From: a virus
Strand: one strand, 5' to 3'
Virus record (IMG/VR): IMGVR_UViG_3300021197_001287
Coordinates: 1 to 22,154 of that record
Length of the DNA stretch: 22,154 nt
Shown: positions 10,001-15,803 of the stretch, piece by piece
How the letters are laid out: the number at the start of each line of letters is the position of its first letter
Numbering within the stretch: the stretch's first letter is position 1
Notes under the pieces: model-generated
What the model saw: the letters and a program-made list of their open reading frames with translations, nothing else
Told to the model about the DNA's origin: nothing
Database searches by the model: none
Program-made: the position numbers and the translations under genes

Positions 10001-11011
10001 TTTGATATGCCATTCGTTATGTATCGAAATGGATTAATCAATACAGTACGTGGTCTAGGCATGACAAGGGACTTCAGTCTTGAGTCCTTCGGTTACGCAA
10101 AGGACCGAGTCTCCGATGAGTTCACTGATGAAAAGTCATTCCTGAATAGTGCGGCTAAGTTCGGACTGAAGGCAGTTGGCTTTACAAAGCTGGACCAGAT
10201 AATGAAGGAGAGCAATCTAGCCGCTAGTTATTTACAGCTAAGAAAACTTGCTCGTGGTTACTACAAGAACAGGGACTCCAAGGCATCCAAGAAATTTAGA
10301 CTTGAGATTGAACAGTACAATGGTGCTGAGAATGTTGACGCTACTATCGCCGCCTTGAAGAAGGGCGACAGGGACAATGCATTAGTACGTAATTTTGTGT
10401 TCGCTCAGTTGCTTAAGACTCAGCCAATGAGTAAGATGCAGAGTGTAGCCGCTCAGTCAGCTAACCCCAATGTACGTTTTGTTTATCAAATGAAATCATT
10501 TATGATTGCACAGCTTGCTTACACAAGGCAGGAGATATTCGATGACCTGTTCGGAAGTAATAGTACAACTAAACAAAGAGCAGTAGCTCTCTCTAATCTT
10601 ACTAAATTAATGGGCTTCATGTTGCTTGTTGGTTTACCTGTTGACGCACTCAAGGACTTCTTGGCTGGTCGACTTGGTTACTTAGATGATTATTTATTAA
10701 ATGGTATGGTACGTTCCTTCGGTATCAGTAAGTACCAGTTTTATCAAATCAAACGTGAAGGTCTAGGTCAGGCTGCATTGGATTTCATTACTCCTATTAC
10801 AGTCCAGCAGGGCGTGGACTACACCGCTGAGTTACAACGTGTAATGAGTGGTGACAAAGCCCTTACCGAAAGCAAGCTAGTAAGCATAGCTCCAGCCTCT
10901 GACGTTATCAATCGCCTGTTCGGATTTACTCGTGAGAAAGAAATGAAGGAGTACAGGAGACGACTCAAGGAAGGTGATGTACCATTCATCCGACCTCCTG
11001 GTTCTCTATAA
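4055..11011 (+). CDS. giant polyvalent internal virion (DNA ejection) protein
   Basis: 2318 residues. Order: an N-terminal segment with DNATQEQLFNFASQHL (about 20-35), a motif style common at the start of large phage virion proteins; Gly-zipper hydrophobic stretches at about 130-178 and 295-316 that could insert in a membrane; a Pro/Gln/Ala linker at about 395-485; a region with DAGPSYALQPANRAAGRVWA (about 925-945); a GGWYNSKIGKYVLDVVFAID module near 1236-1255, resembling a GGW..LDV domain of polyvalent phage proteins; a zincin-like EEIIHAVTHE at 1462-1471; then a long helical C-terminus with KSFMIAQLAYTRQEI near 2148. The C-terminal pattern matches, from memory, large polyvalent or ejection proteins. 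It probably enters the cell with the DNA. Last gene of the plus block. Confidence 0.75.
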   Translation: MQISEIELPSGQIIEIEHDDNATQEQLFNFASQHLRTTDDRGTLLGNAAKTFLSGGIEAAINVGAGGAQITAMGIDILDGEMDGINPNMGESVQIMSDVAQRWRKLSMGIDERMGIDPEFANSFGGQVLNGLGQLPVNIAGGIAGGLIGTAVGGIPGGVAGGLIGSGLAIAPQMTTEAIMDAERTLNKKYLEFSNEEMDDAALSALGYTALGSALEYVGLLKSVPQVKRFLRGQLKLPSGEIKEITKSLKREIAEGFAAEGFTEAAQGQLLDSLAAATYDDDRRLMSYDVLANRFNEFLVGGVVGGTAAGATGLFTKREQDVSNQNTKPTGANSFDVVVVDDASGREFIIPIEAAANEQEAIKIAQEGLDAYETKSPDLTFTVTGATPSQGRVEQVIEEPEAQPQAQPEATAQPDLEEESLRQQAEILAGEQATEQDIQSVMSELRTEEQERQAPATPTAQPVPATSVPAPTTAQPQRTGTFQLPKGLRGAKSRYRDATVNFSSDFEKAVYIAGKVKGKKSARFNDYLAELENAGYTPREIQELRKEMMSDLNYKYQRGDRDIDTVRLTQKDVVAEPQVPTQRIPVDITDPDLIAYIEFLQQEDPQGGDIIAGASTPAVPFTNEQVLREAKFEKNDPRIIEKLGNEPLPRGGVRLNLNSAFTLPNGQRGMLQTVHPISSTGRVNYDKAHSYGSAYIIKDGKLSVTPLGRAVIGYGLNSKFPMASVDGDIVGTEPNLEANEILTFNPFRNSSFVDSRGRPVESFKGEGTVHGSKVYVRGTLNYAKQEPVRFTQKDMLDYLSGKTVKGKKLSFSKLGITGKKFPTDSDKAKEIRRMKKVVREKGELPFDSIQEDIVAGASEVFTAPQKAELSHVTQNDIIDIDSLINEIEENNIPVWFWYADQLGDGKLQLPNKKKQSITLDAGPSYALQPANRAAGRVWASSKSAKEINNKISQLEYTDKDGNKKTGYIFLVSGSPNNMFLFNKQAFMAFYKNAFGSTAFSKVKAEILANSPTKQVRDILNKYTSLKKLLDSADSRPFIQGLTDQRGKTRSKFTQYLDSKGFFTLENEQLRDGFYRENDFRLNDVLLVVQPTKADNKTANHGTYTTPVYGKVIGVPDKRKDAFLLLPDDVRKDKLISMEPAMAAQVVAPYGARVTRIKKIIGSEEAQRSVDYLTEIITSEDAKDGFTITTSGDAVNEGYVVAPNKETETYINRDDFNAETLTQFIVNNAEYLNVKGAMLGGWYNSKIGKYVLDVVFAIDKFEDAVEIAIWGDQDAIFHLDTLTEIETKDDTQNKAAKTPAGYNGTASEILSRKPSISLGRYSSERRRVTSGLRRAVPQAFVGPTAGPVERADTEGIEAGGFLGDFFDAGLNPPVDNSMRTPQEQRIEPTDDVNPEGYANERELEKAIYEEFNPIAKSLGLTPIFANIVMTLGARYNVIQNEIEFNPRLLIGQSKEYVRAAMREEIIHAVTHEVIKKQGGGWVQFFGQVGRDMNPKERRAVSDVYRNLKEDYEFGAEFYRMIIQQGSYGQITEQFSRNGPAMSKIQKLLKKVQSYMARLLKTIAGEKYQADVMIAQSAALLAQVDPSARPTNQKVIEEATESIAIQTGQREITAGVAAEINTPPSKKKKNKEKLSFMDKYVNTVSRVLSKINPRIAQAFQGYFNTIEAEKNDAIKRVLPFVQKYNAIKSKADKDRLKQLLMYSPLKQDEQPKAELIAERDALLRKYDMYNDLIFGVQPVLSRLRSNAREQGIDVGFLESFFPRRVIDYKGLKDSLGETIADDINLALEQRNAEIETENIAIMERNSKLQPGQKGENLIPKIEKNSPEEALFIEDYIRKAGTSEQFLKNRGISIKIPREELSRRFELIQKEQLEFYDDVPSALESYITNMIVATRTTELMGRRYEELDVTLDPTFEKVRTPGTLSPLISELLESGEINAEDVKTVRNIARMILNPAAKENPLLSGMRQGSYITTLVEFTSTLSQLFDMPFVMYRNGLINTVRGLGMTRDFSLESFGYAKDRVSDEFTDEKSFLNSAAKFGLKAVGFTKLDQIMKESNLAASYLQLRKLARGYYKNRDSKASKKFRLEIEQYNGAENVDATIAALKKGDRDNALVRNFVFAQLLKTQPMSKMQSVAAQSANPNVRFVYQMKSFMIAQLAYTRQEIFDDLFGSNSTTKQRAVALSNLTKLMGFMLLVGLPVDALKDFLAGRLGYLDDYLLNGMVRSFGISKYQFYQIKREGLGQAALDFITPITVQQGVDYTAELQRVMSGDKALTESKLVSIAPASDVINRLFGFTREKEMKEYRRRLKEGDVPFIRPPGSL

Positions 11012-11049
11012 ATAAAAAGCCCCGCCCCCCAACAACAAGGGACGAGGCT
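11011..11049 (-). terminator. intrinsic terminator of the minus-strand operon
   Basis: Read on the minus strand, arm AGCCTCGTCCC (plus 11039-11049) pairs with GGGGCGGGGCT (11018-11028) as 11 pairs including two G-U wobbles, with a 10-base loop. TTTTT and then ATTT (plus 11011-11018) follow. On the plus strand the wobbles become C-A mismatches and no T tract follows, so it should act on transcripts leaving the helicase gene. It directly abuts the stop codon of the giant gene. Confidence 0.8.
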
Positions 11050-11173
11050 ACCTATCACACATCGAGGCTTTAAATGAGGGAGTAATACTAACCCCGCTAC
11101 TGATTACTCATGTAGCTTACCTCGTATTATTATTATACACTGATGGTTTCATTTACTATGTCAACAGTCATAG

Positions 11174-12499
11174 CTATTCAAACCTTCCTACGCAGTGGTA
11201 GAATTTAAAGAAGGAACCAATGCCTCGCTCGCCCTCACGATTCTTAGCTAACTTGTAGTTAAGGGACGTAAAGGAACCCTTGTGGTCCTGGTCCTTGGAA
11301 TCCTCAACGCTACCCTTGGATGGGTACATAAGGAGCACAACGTCAGCATCATTCTCGATGTCACCTGAATCCTTGAGGTCATACAGTTCAAGCGGTCCAC
11401 GCTTTGCACCCTCTCGGTTTACCTGAGCCAGCAGGATAACTGCTATGTTCAAGTCCAGTGCCATCTGTTTGACCTTGTGGGAGATGTCAGCGATACCCTC
11501 GTTCTTGCTCATCTTGTTTGAGTTAAACGGAATCAACTGGAGGTAGTCAATGATGACTAGCTTTACTCCCTTGTTCCGTACGAACTGTCGGGTCTGACTT
11601 ACTAGGTCATCAGCACTACGTACGCTGTGAGATGTAACGATTGGGTACTTGGTGTCGAGGTCGTTAATGGATTGATTGACTCGGTTCACTTGGTCATCAG
11701 TAGCTGTGCCTTCACGAATGTTCCTCATGTTTACACCTGATATTGTCTGTAGTAAACGATTAGTAAGTTGCTTCTGTGGCATCTCCAATGAGAAGATACC
11801 GCAGGCATGACCATCCTTTACGACTGACTGTGATGCTATGTACAGAGCTAGTGCGGACTTACCGCATGATGTCGGAGCGGCTAAGGTTAGTACTTCGCCA
11901 GCGGCGATACCACCATTACCAAGCTGGTCATCAAGCAGACCGAGGTGCGTCTTAACAACGTCAGCCTCGTACGTTCCGTCCTGCATTGCTTTAATCTCAG
12001 CCATGATTTCTTTAGCTGAGTTAGAGATACTGGACTTGTCATGCAGTCGTGATGGCTTAGCTATAATCTCAGCCTCAAGTGTACTACGGATGTGGTCGTA
12101 GTTCATTGTCTCAAGCTGTGATTCATCCATAGCGACACGGCACGAACGAATAAGGGAACGAAGTCGGGACTTCTCGTCCACGATACCTGCGTAGTACTCA
12201 GCCTGTGTGGACGTTAGAGCCTTGTCCATGACTGCATATATACCAGCCATGCCCCCGACCTCATCAAGCCCACCAAGCATCTTTAGACGCTCGGCAATTG
12301 ACACCTCGTTAATTGGTTCTCCAGCTGAGGCGAGTTCGCCAAGAGCATGGAAGAAAAGTTTACCCCGAAGGGTATAGAAATCCTCATGGGATACAGTACG
12401 GCTTACTGTGTCGTAAACCCCAGTGTCCCCGTCAAGGAGACACGATGCGATTAGTTTGTCCTCCGCTTCTTCGCTATGCGGTTGCTTTAGATTGTTCAT
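11174..12499 (-). CDS. DnaB-family replicative helicase
   Basis: 441 residues from ATG 12499; a TTG three codons upstream is a weaker alternative. It is a RecA-fold 5'-3' helicase that would unwind the phage fork. The N-terminal domain spans about 1-150. The core has Walker A APTSCGKSAL (about 208-217), FSLEMP (236-241), Walker B LVIIDYLQL (314-322), the sensor ILLAQVNRE (355-363), then DSGDIENDADVVLLMY (377-392) and an Arg-finger-type KNREGERG near the C-terminus. The P-loop carries Cys where classical DnaB has Met in PSMGKT. The length fits the family. It is the last gene of the minus operon, followed by a terminator. No primase is nearby, so it probably recruits host DnaG. Confidence 0.95.
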   Translation of the reverse strand: MNNLKQPHSEEAEDKLIASCLLDGDTGVYDTVSRTVSHEDFYTLRGKLFFHALGELASAGEPINEVSIAERLKMLGGLDEVGGMAGIYAVMDKALTSTQAEYYAGIVDEKSRLRSLIRSCRVAMDESQLETMNYDHIRSTLEAEIIAKPSRLHDKSSISNSAKEIMAEIKAMQDGTYEADVVKTHLGLLDDQLGNGGIAAGEVLTLAAPTSCGKSALALYIASQSVVKDGHACGIFSLEMPQKQLTNRLLQTISGVNMRNIREGTATDDQVNRVNQSINDLDTKYPIVTSHSVRSADDLVSQTRQFVRNKGVKLVIIDYLQLIPFNSNKMSKNEGIADISHKVKQMALDLNIAVILLAQVNREGAKRGPLELYDLKDSGDIENDADVVLLMYPSKGSVEDSKDQDHKGSFTSLNYKLAKNREGERGIGSFFKFYHCVGRFE

Positions 12500-12680
12500 G
12501 TTTGTCAAGTATTTCTACCAACGAACGAAGAACCTGACCCAAAGCCTTATGTTTAACACGAGTCTCCTCTGGTAGCTGGTAGCTATCAATCTCATTGTAG
12601 ATTGAGAGGGAGACTTCGGTTGCTTCAAGGATTGTTTTGTTCATTACGTTGCTGTGTGTTGTGTTGTTATTATTAGTCAT
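12474..12680 (-). CDS. small helical protein upstream of helicase
   Basis: 68 residues. It begins with an Asn/Thr-rich stretch (MTNNNNTTHSNV); the conserved-looking part starts at the internal Met 13, so the shorter ATG at 12644 is a possible start. The remainder is amphipathic helix, ending SLVEILDKHEQSKATA. Its 3' end overlaps the helicase start by 26 bases, suggesting coupling. The upstream gap holds a TATAAT in an inverted repeat 26 bases from ATG 12680, which favours the longer start. A helicase loader or accessory role is possible from position, but no motif shows it. Confidence 0.6.
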   Translation of the reverse strand: MTNNNNTTHSNVMNKTILEATEVSLSIYNEIDSYQLPEETRVKHKALGQVLRSLVEILDKHEQSKATA

Positions 12681-12690
12681 ATAGTGAATA

Positions 12691-12720
12691 CTTGCCCCTT
12701 ACAGGATTATAAAGGACAAG
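12691..12720 (-). promoter_or_regulatory. TATAAT promoter inside an inverted repeat
   Basis: Arms CTTGCCCCTT (12691-12700) and AAGGACAAG (12712-12720) can pair over nine positions, including wobbles on the minus strand. The loop contains TATAAT on the minus strand (12706-12711). The hexamer ends 26 bases from ATG 12680, the same spacing as at the 16594 site. The -35 match is poor (TTATGG at 16 bases). The dyad could be an operator over the -10. Confidence 0.45.
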
Positions 12721-12737
12721 CATTCTACCATAACTGA

Positions 12738-13082
12738 TTACGGCTTACTCTCTCGGTCGAGCATCCCAATGGCTATCAACGAGTAACCAATTAGGTCACG
12801 GAAGATGTCCTTGGATTGGTCGCCCTTTGTGTTAACTGAGAGGGAGCCATCGGAACAAAGAGCACGTGCCCTTTGGAATTTATCCTGCATCCTGACACAG
12901 ATACCAGTCAGGGGATGAACACCGAACTCAACTGACTTGTCGAAGTTAGCGAAGGGATTATCGCAGGTCTGACCACCAGTGTAATCGTTGTTCTTATCAG
13001 CAGTCAAGGCAAGGATGGAAGTGACCTCCGCATTACGGAAGTCCTCCCACCACTCCTTGTCGAACTTACGTTCGCTCTCCAT
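12738..13082 (-). CDS. Nmad1/DUF1599-family protein
   Basis: 114 residues. Residues 30-71 carry the family pattern KNNDYTGG ... NPFANFDKSVEFG ... ICVRMQDKFQRA, followed by SKDIFRDLIGYSLIAIGML at about 90-108, which matches the helical core of DUF1599 (nucleotide modification associated domain 1). The family is common in phages near nucleotide-metabolism and DNA-modification genes and has an all-alpha, MazG-like look; a role in nucleotide or base modification is proposed, but the reaction is not established. The ATG shares a base with the preceding gene's stop (TAATG). No modified-base pathway is visible in the window. Confidence 0.8.
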   Translation of the reverse strand: MESERKFDKEWWEDFRNAEVTSILALTADKNNDYTGGQTCDNPFANFDKSVEFGVHPLTGICVRMQDKFQRARALCSDGSLSVNTKGDQSKDIFRDLIGYSLIAIGMLDRESKP

Positions 13083-13339
13083 TAAAACGGAGTGTCGTCA
13101 TTTGTCGGTGCGGTAGCCGCTTTGGGCTGTTCCGTACGTGGCTTCTGTGCCTCATCGACTGACTGTACTGCCAGGGACAAGAAGTTAAGTCCGCTCTTGG
13201 CGACCTTCTTCCAGCCCTTAATGTAGAAGTCCTCGCCCCCTACATTAATCTTACCAGTATAATCAGGATGTGTTTCTTTTTCCTTGCGGTCATTCACAAA
13301 GAATGTACCTCGATTTGTGTTATCGTATTGTTCGCTCAT
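13082..13339 (-). CDS. small SSB-tailed putative ssDNA-binding protein
   Basis: 85 residues. The N-terminal part (RGTFFVNDRKEKETHPDYTG, then KINVGGEDFYIKGWKKVA and LNFLSLAVQ) alternates like a small beta barrel and resembles, from memory, a widespread phage and plasmid family. Residues about 63-80 are a Pro/Ala/Thr linker, and the protein ends NDDTPF, close to the DDDIPF tail of bacterial SSB that recruits replication and repair partners. Placed between the ERF annealase and the helicase, an ssDNA-binding role is plausible, though the body is shorter than a classical SSB. The leader is A/C-rich with no Shine-Dalgarno. Confidence 0.65.
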   Translation of the reverse strand: MSEQYDNTNRGTFFVNDRKEKETHPDYTGKINVGGEDFYIKGWKKVAKSGLNFLSLAVQSVDEAQKPRTEQPKAATAPTNDDTPF

Positions 13340-13359
13340 ATTTATATGTTGGTTTATGG

Positions 13360-13641
13360 TTAGTTAGAATTTGTTTCTGAATCAATGAGTACGTGTACTC
13401 CGTTGTCAAGCTCGATACCAAGGTGGTCAGTAATGACGTTAATCTTTTCACGCTGTAGGCTATCCCACTCGTCCACCCTGCGATACTTTTCATCGGTGTA
13501 CTTGTATATCTGTTCGAACCTTTCATCAATCAGTTCCTCAATCTTGTTGAGTCTCTTCCAGTTCTGTTCGCACTCGAACTCAAGGCGGTCAACCGCCATC
13601 TTGATTGATGCTACACGTTGTCTTAATCTACGGAAAAACAT
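13360..13641 (-). CDS. coiled-coil protein after ERF
   Basis: 93 residues from ATG 13641. The open frame extends further upstream inside the annealase gene, but a perfect AAGGAGG (plus 13650-13656) sits eight bases before this ATG, which fixes the start. That is one of the strongest ribosome sites in the window. The protein is charged and helical (RLEFECEQNWKRLNKIEELI, DERFEQIYKYTDEKYRRVDE), with heptad-like spacing from about residue 15 to 75, then a short tail. The family is not recognised. The start lies two bases past the annealase stop, so the product may work with the annealase; this is inferred from position. Confidence 0.75.
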   Translation of the reverse strand: MFFRRLRQRVASIKMAVDRLEFECEQNWKRLNKIEELIDERFEQIYKYTDEKYRRVDEWDSLQREKINVITDHLGIELDNGVHVLIDSETNSN

Positions 13642-13642
13642 A

Positions 13643-14086
13643 TTAAAATCCTCCTTGGTTAATTGGCTTGGCTTGCTTCTTGCCGTGGTCATTGGTAGCG
13701 TCAGCATCCTTGACATCGTCAATAGCGAACAGTCCATTCAATGCGTACTTACGAGCGTAGCTACTGGCTGAACCAGTAATCTGTGCATCGTCCATACCCT
13801 TCTTGACCTCAGCCTCACGAGCAAAGCCAGTTGAACTGACAACAGCATTTGAATCATTTGAGTCAAGTAACTCACAGGTAGCCTTGACGTATACACGACC
13901 ACCTACCTCAACGATTTCATCGTGAATGATAAGTGAGCATTCGTTCTCAGCAAGTAATGGTTTGACTGCGGTAAGGATGTCCTCACAGGAGCGGTACTTG
14001 TACCCCCCGAATTTATTAGTCTGCCCCTTCGGAGCTTTGAGGGATGACTGAATCCCTTGTAATTTTTGGTGTAGGTTTTTACTCAT
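13643..14086 (-). CDS. erf: ERF-family single-strand annealing protein
   Basis: 147 residues. It pairs complementary single strands during phage recombination. Family signatures are clear: FGGYKYRSCEDIL at 27-38, a beta region to about 87, then FAREAEVKKGMDDAQITGSA and SSYARKYALNGLFAIDDVKD at about 88-127. The length is near the ERF core without a long C-terminal domain; the tail (KKQAKPINQGGF) is short. It overlaps the endonuclease VII gene by eight bases. With the PD-(D/E)XK exonuclease upstream in the same operon it would form the usual exonuclease plus annealase pair for end resection and annealing. Confidence 0.93.
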   Translation of the reverse strand: MSKNLHQKLQGIQSSLKAPKGQTNKFGGYKYRSCEDILTAVKPLLAENECSLIIHDEIVEVGGRVYVKATCELLDSNDSNAVVSSTGFAREAEVKKGMDDAQITGSASSYARKYALNGLFAIDDVKDADATNDHGKKQAKPINQGGF

Positions 14087-14525
14087 ATTTTTCTTTCGTT
14101 AGTGCACGGAATAAATCCGCACGATGATGGTGATTTGTACAGGCTTCAAGCATTTCCTTGCTCGCACCTAACGCCTCCAACTCTGACCTCTGCTCATCAG
14201 CTGTCAAGCTTGATAGAAACTTTCGTGTTAGTTGTTTGAGTCCAACTGGATGCAGGACATCCGTCTTGTAGTCCTCAAGGTAACAAGCCATAGCCTCCAA
14301 TGTAACAGGCAAGAAGTCCTTGTCCCCTTTGCACATACCAAGGTAGAAGTTCTCGACCTTCCCTAGTAGACTGTTGGCTTGGCGTGAGATTACGCCACGT
14401 ACCATTCCAGTCTGATGGTCATGGTCAAGTACCCAGTCATCAGTCTTAATGCTGAGGATGGGACAGCAGGTAGGTAAGTTAGCCTCCCTGTATTCTTTTA
14501 CTTTGGCTTGTGTTAAGTAAGGCAT
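14079..14525 (-). CDS. recombination endonuclease VII family nuclease
   Basis: 148 residues. The His-Me finger core is complete: CCPIL at 20-24, then DDWVLDHDHQTGMVRGVISR (29-48), followed by NSLLGKVENF (51-60), matching the T4 gp49-type endonuclease VII fold. D34, H35 and D36 lie at the catalytic strand and N51 in the finger helix. The second Cys pair of the structural zinc site is not obvious. Such enzymes cut Holliday junctions and branched DNA before packaging. The C-terminal half (to 148) is helical and unassigned. The gene follows a 53-codon gene and overlaps the annealase gene. Confidence 0.92.
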   Translation of the reverse strand: MPYLTQAKVKEYREANLPTCCPILSIKTDDWVLDHDHQTGMVRGVISRQANSLLGKVENFYLGMCKGDKDFLPVTLEAMACYLEDYKTDVLHPVGLKQLTRKFLSSLTADEQRSELEALGASKEMLEACTNHHHRADLFRALTKEKYE

Positions 14526-14531
14526 ATTGGA

Positions 14532-14693
14532 TTAGCTTTCGTTCTCTTCTATTAATTTATCCGTGGATTGAACAAGCTTAACGAGCTCTCCCCTGTAGAG
14601 TTTTACATCCCTACGGAGTTTATCGTTCTCAAGTTCTAGTGCCTTTACCAGTTTACTTACTGGACATGAATCAGTTGTTATCTCTTGGCTCAT
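14532..14693 (-). CDS. 53-residue coiled-coil protein
   Basis: A short gene I translated by hand: ATG 14693 overlaps the stop of the preceding HTH gene (ATGA), and it ends at TAA 14532-14534, six bases before the endonuclease VII start. The sequence begins MSQEITTDSCPVSKLVKALE and continues LENDKLRRDVKLYRGELVKL. The regular Leu/Val heptads from about residue 15 to 48 predict a leucine-zipper-like coiled coil. The tight fit between two coupled genes supports it being real. The function is unknown; it may act as an oligomerisation partner of a neighbour. Confidence 0.7.
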   Translation of the reverse strand: MSQEITTDSCPVSKLVKALELENDKLRRDVKLYRGELVKLVQSTDKLIEENES

Positions 14694-15001
14694 AGTGATG
14701 GTGTCTTTTGGTAAGGTAAGTTAAAATCCCTTGCCCATTTGTTATAAGTACTCTGATGGCAACCAGCGAGTTTTGCGGCGTAAGGTGCTTTGTGTCCCTG
14801 CCTGCGGTACTGCTGTGTCTGTAGTACCATCTGTATTTTCTCTTCGTCAGTCATCCCGTGAGGACATATCATCTTACGTCTCTTCGGAACGAAGTCCCTT
14901 GTGCCTGCTTCCCTTTCAAAAGCCTCGTCATCCTTCACGGCTTGAGCAATCTTAGCTTCAGCCCATTCCATGAATTTACTTATTGATTCTGCGTAACTCA
15001 T
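14690..15001 (-). CDS. small HTH-type DNA-binding protein
   Basis: 103 residues. The N-terminal helix (SISKFMEWAEAKIAQAVKDD) and the basic segment VPKRRKMICPHGMTDEEKI lead to a C-terminal helix-turn-helix pattern APYAAKLAGCHQSTYNKWA (about 72-90) ending FNLPY, like the helix-turn-helix of resolvase or transposase N-terminal domains. No catalytic domain is attached, so it is more likely a phage regulator or DNA-binding accessory than a recombinase. It overlaps both neighbours by ATGA. It is one candidate for binding the operator-like repeats elsewhere in the window (inference). Confidence 0.65.
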   Translation of the reverse strand: MSYAESISKFMEWAEAKIAQAVKDDEAFEREAGTRDFVPKRRKMICPHGMTDEEKIQMVLQTQQYRRQGHKAPYAAKLAGCHQSTYNKWARDFNLPYQKTPSL

Positions 15002-15360
15002 AATTGTGTATTGTTTTTTATTAGTAGTGAAAGCGGGACGAGTAACCCAAGTGAAGTGTTATCGTCACCACCTTTTCGTTCGGCTGATGTGCCGAGCAAA
15101 GGTCGTATCAAGTCCCGAAGTTTGTCCGTCTTGATAATTAAAAATAAATCCCCTATATCAAATGCCCAGTAGTCCGCTTCGCTTGATGCGATACCCGAAC
15201 CCTTGCCACGTGACATGAACTCCACGTACAGGTTGCCAGTTACCCTCGCCTTGAGGTCACGCTTTACCTCTACTGTTTTGTTCTCAAATATATCACCGAG
15301 TTCTTTCTCGGATACTTGACCTACCTCTAGGTCATGTCGGAAGTCAGAGTTGTAGTTCAT
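14998..15360 (-). CDS. PD-(D/E)XK-like small nuclease candidate
   Basis: 120 residues. Near the N-terminus it reads SDFRHDLEVGQVSEKELGDI, then KTVEVKRD at 28-35, then TGNLYVEFMSRG, with SSEADYWAFD at about 59-68. The ExK in VEVK with upstream acidic residues (E17/E20) and a following beta strand is the usual layout of small phage nucleases or Holliday-junction-resolvase-like PD-(D/E)XK proteins. From memory, this sequence type is common in phage recombination modules. The gene is coupled to the HTH gene by ATGA. The catalytic assignment is from motif only. Confidence 0.7.
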   Translation of the reverse strand: MNYNSDFRHDLEVGQVSEKELGDIFENKTVEVKRDLKARVTGNLYVEFMSRGKGSGIASSEADYWAFDIGDLFLIIKTDKLRDLIRPLLGTSAERKGGDDNTSLGLLVPLSLLIKNNTQL

Positions 15361-15361
15361 G

Positions 15362-15559
15362 TTAATCCTTTAGTTCTTCAACGGACAGAATCATTCCTGT
15401 ACCGCCACGTTTTAATCTGCACCTGCCATCCTTCTCTGGCTTGACCTGTAGTAAAAGACGGACAGCGTCCTTCTCGTTGTGTGCCCACTTGATTGCACAG
15501 CTGGTATTACTCTCAGCAGGTAGCTCATCCACCCTGTACGTTATGTAGTACTGCTTCAT
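15362..15559 (-). CDS. small conserved phage protein
   Basis: 65 residues with alternating strands (KQYYITYRVDELPA), then CAIKWAHNEKDAVRLLLQVK and a basic KDGRCRLKRGGTG turn. The KWAHNEKDAV..LL pattern recurs, from memory, in small uncharacterised phage proteins, possibly with a small alpha/beta nucleic-acid-binding fold. It overlaps the upstream gene by ATGA and ends one base before the nuclease candidate, so it is tightly embedded in the recombination operon. No enzymatic motif. Confidence 0.65.
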   Translation of the reverse strand: MKQYYITYRVDELPAESNTSCAIKWAHNEKDAVRLLLQVKPEKDGRCRLKRGGTGMILSVEELKD

Positions 15560-15801
15560 TGGTATATGACTGTGAAGCCCTCGCCACCCATGACTGGGAT
15601 GACATTGAAATCAATCCACTCATAAGCCTCGTCAACTGTCATGCCTTGCTCCTCGAACACCTCAATCATTTTGCTGTGGTCATAAAGCAGGAAGCCCCTG
15701 TGGTCAACGCCGACTACCGCATCGTCCAGTCCGTCAAAGCGGATGGCTTCGGGGTCAGCCCATTCTAAATAGTCATCAAGTGTTGGGTTATTTACGTACA
15801 T
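15556..15801 (-). CDS. small conserved phage protein
   Basis: 81 residues from ATG 15801. The frame opens 12 codons earlier, but that part lies inside the exonuclease gene, and the ATG two bases past its stop fits better. The pattern FDGLDDAVVGVDHRGFLLYD ... MIEVFEEQGMTVDEAYEWID ... FNVIPVMGGEGFTVIY matches a widespread small phage family (DDAvvGvd ... GM..eeA.e.i.fNv). Its function is unknown to me; it is acidic and probably compact alpha/beta. Coupled downstream by ATGA. Confidence 0.7.
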   Translation of the reverse strand: MYVNNPTLDDYLEWADPEAIRFDGLDDAVVGVDHRGFLLYDHSKMIEVFEEQGMTVDEAYEWIDFNVIPVMGGEGFTVIYQ

Positions 15802-15803
15802 AA

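Noticed and set aside
11050-11173. Plus-strand terminator after the giant gene
   Set aside because: Only a weak AGTAAT/ATTACT stem near 11080-11110, with no T tract; not convincing.
13320-13529. 69-codon minus-strand frame
   Set aside because: Lies almost wholly inside the 13360-13641 gene in another frame; that gene has a perfect Shine-Dalgarno and coherent helix pattern.
13385-13771. 128-codon plus-strand frame
   Set aside because: Antisense shadow of the coiled-coil and ERF genes, both of which are well supported on the minus strand.
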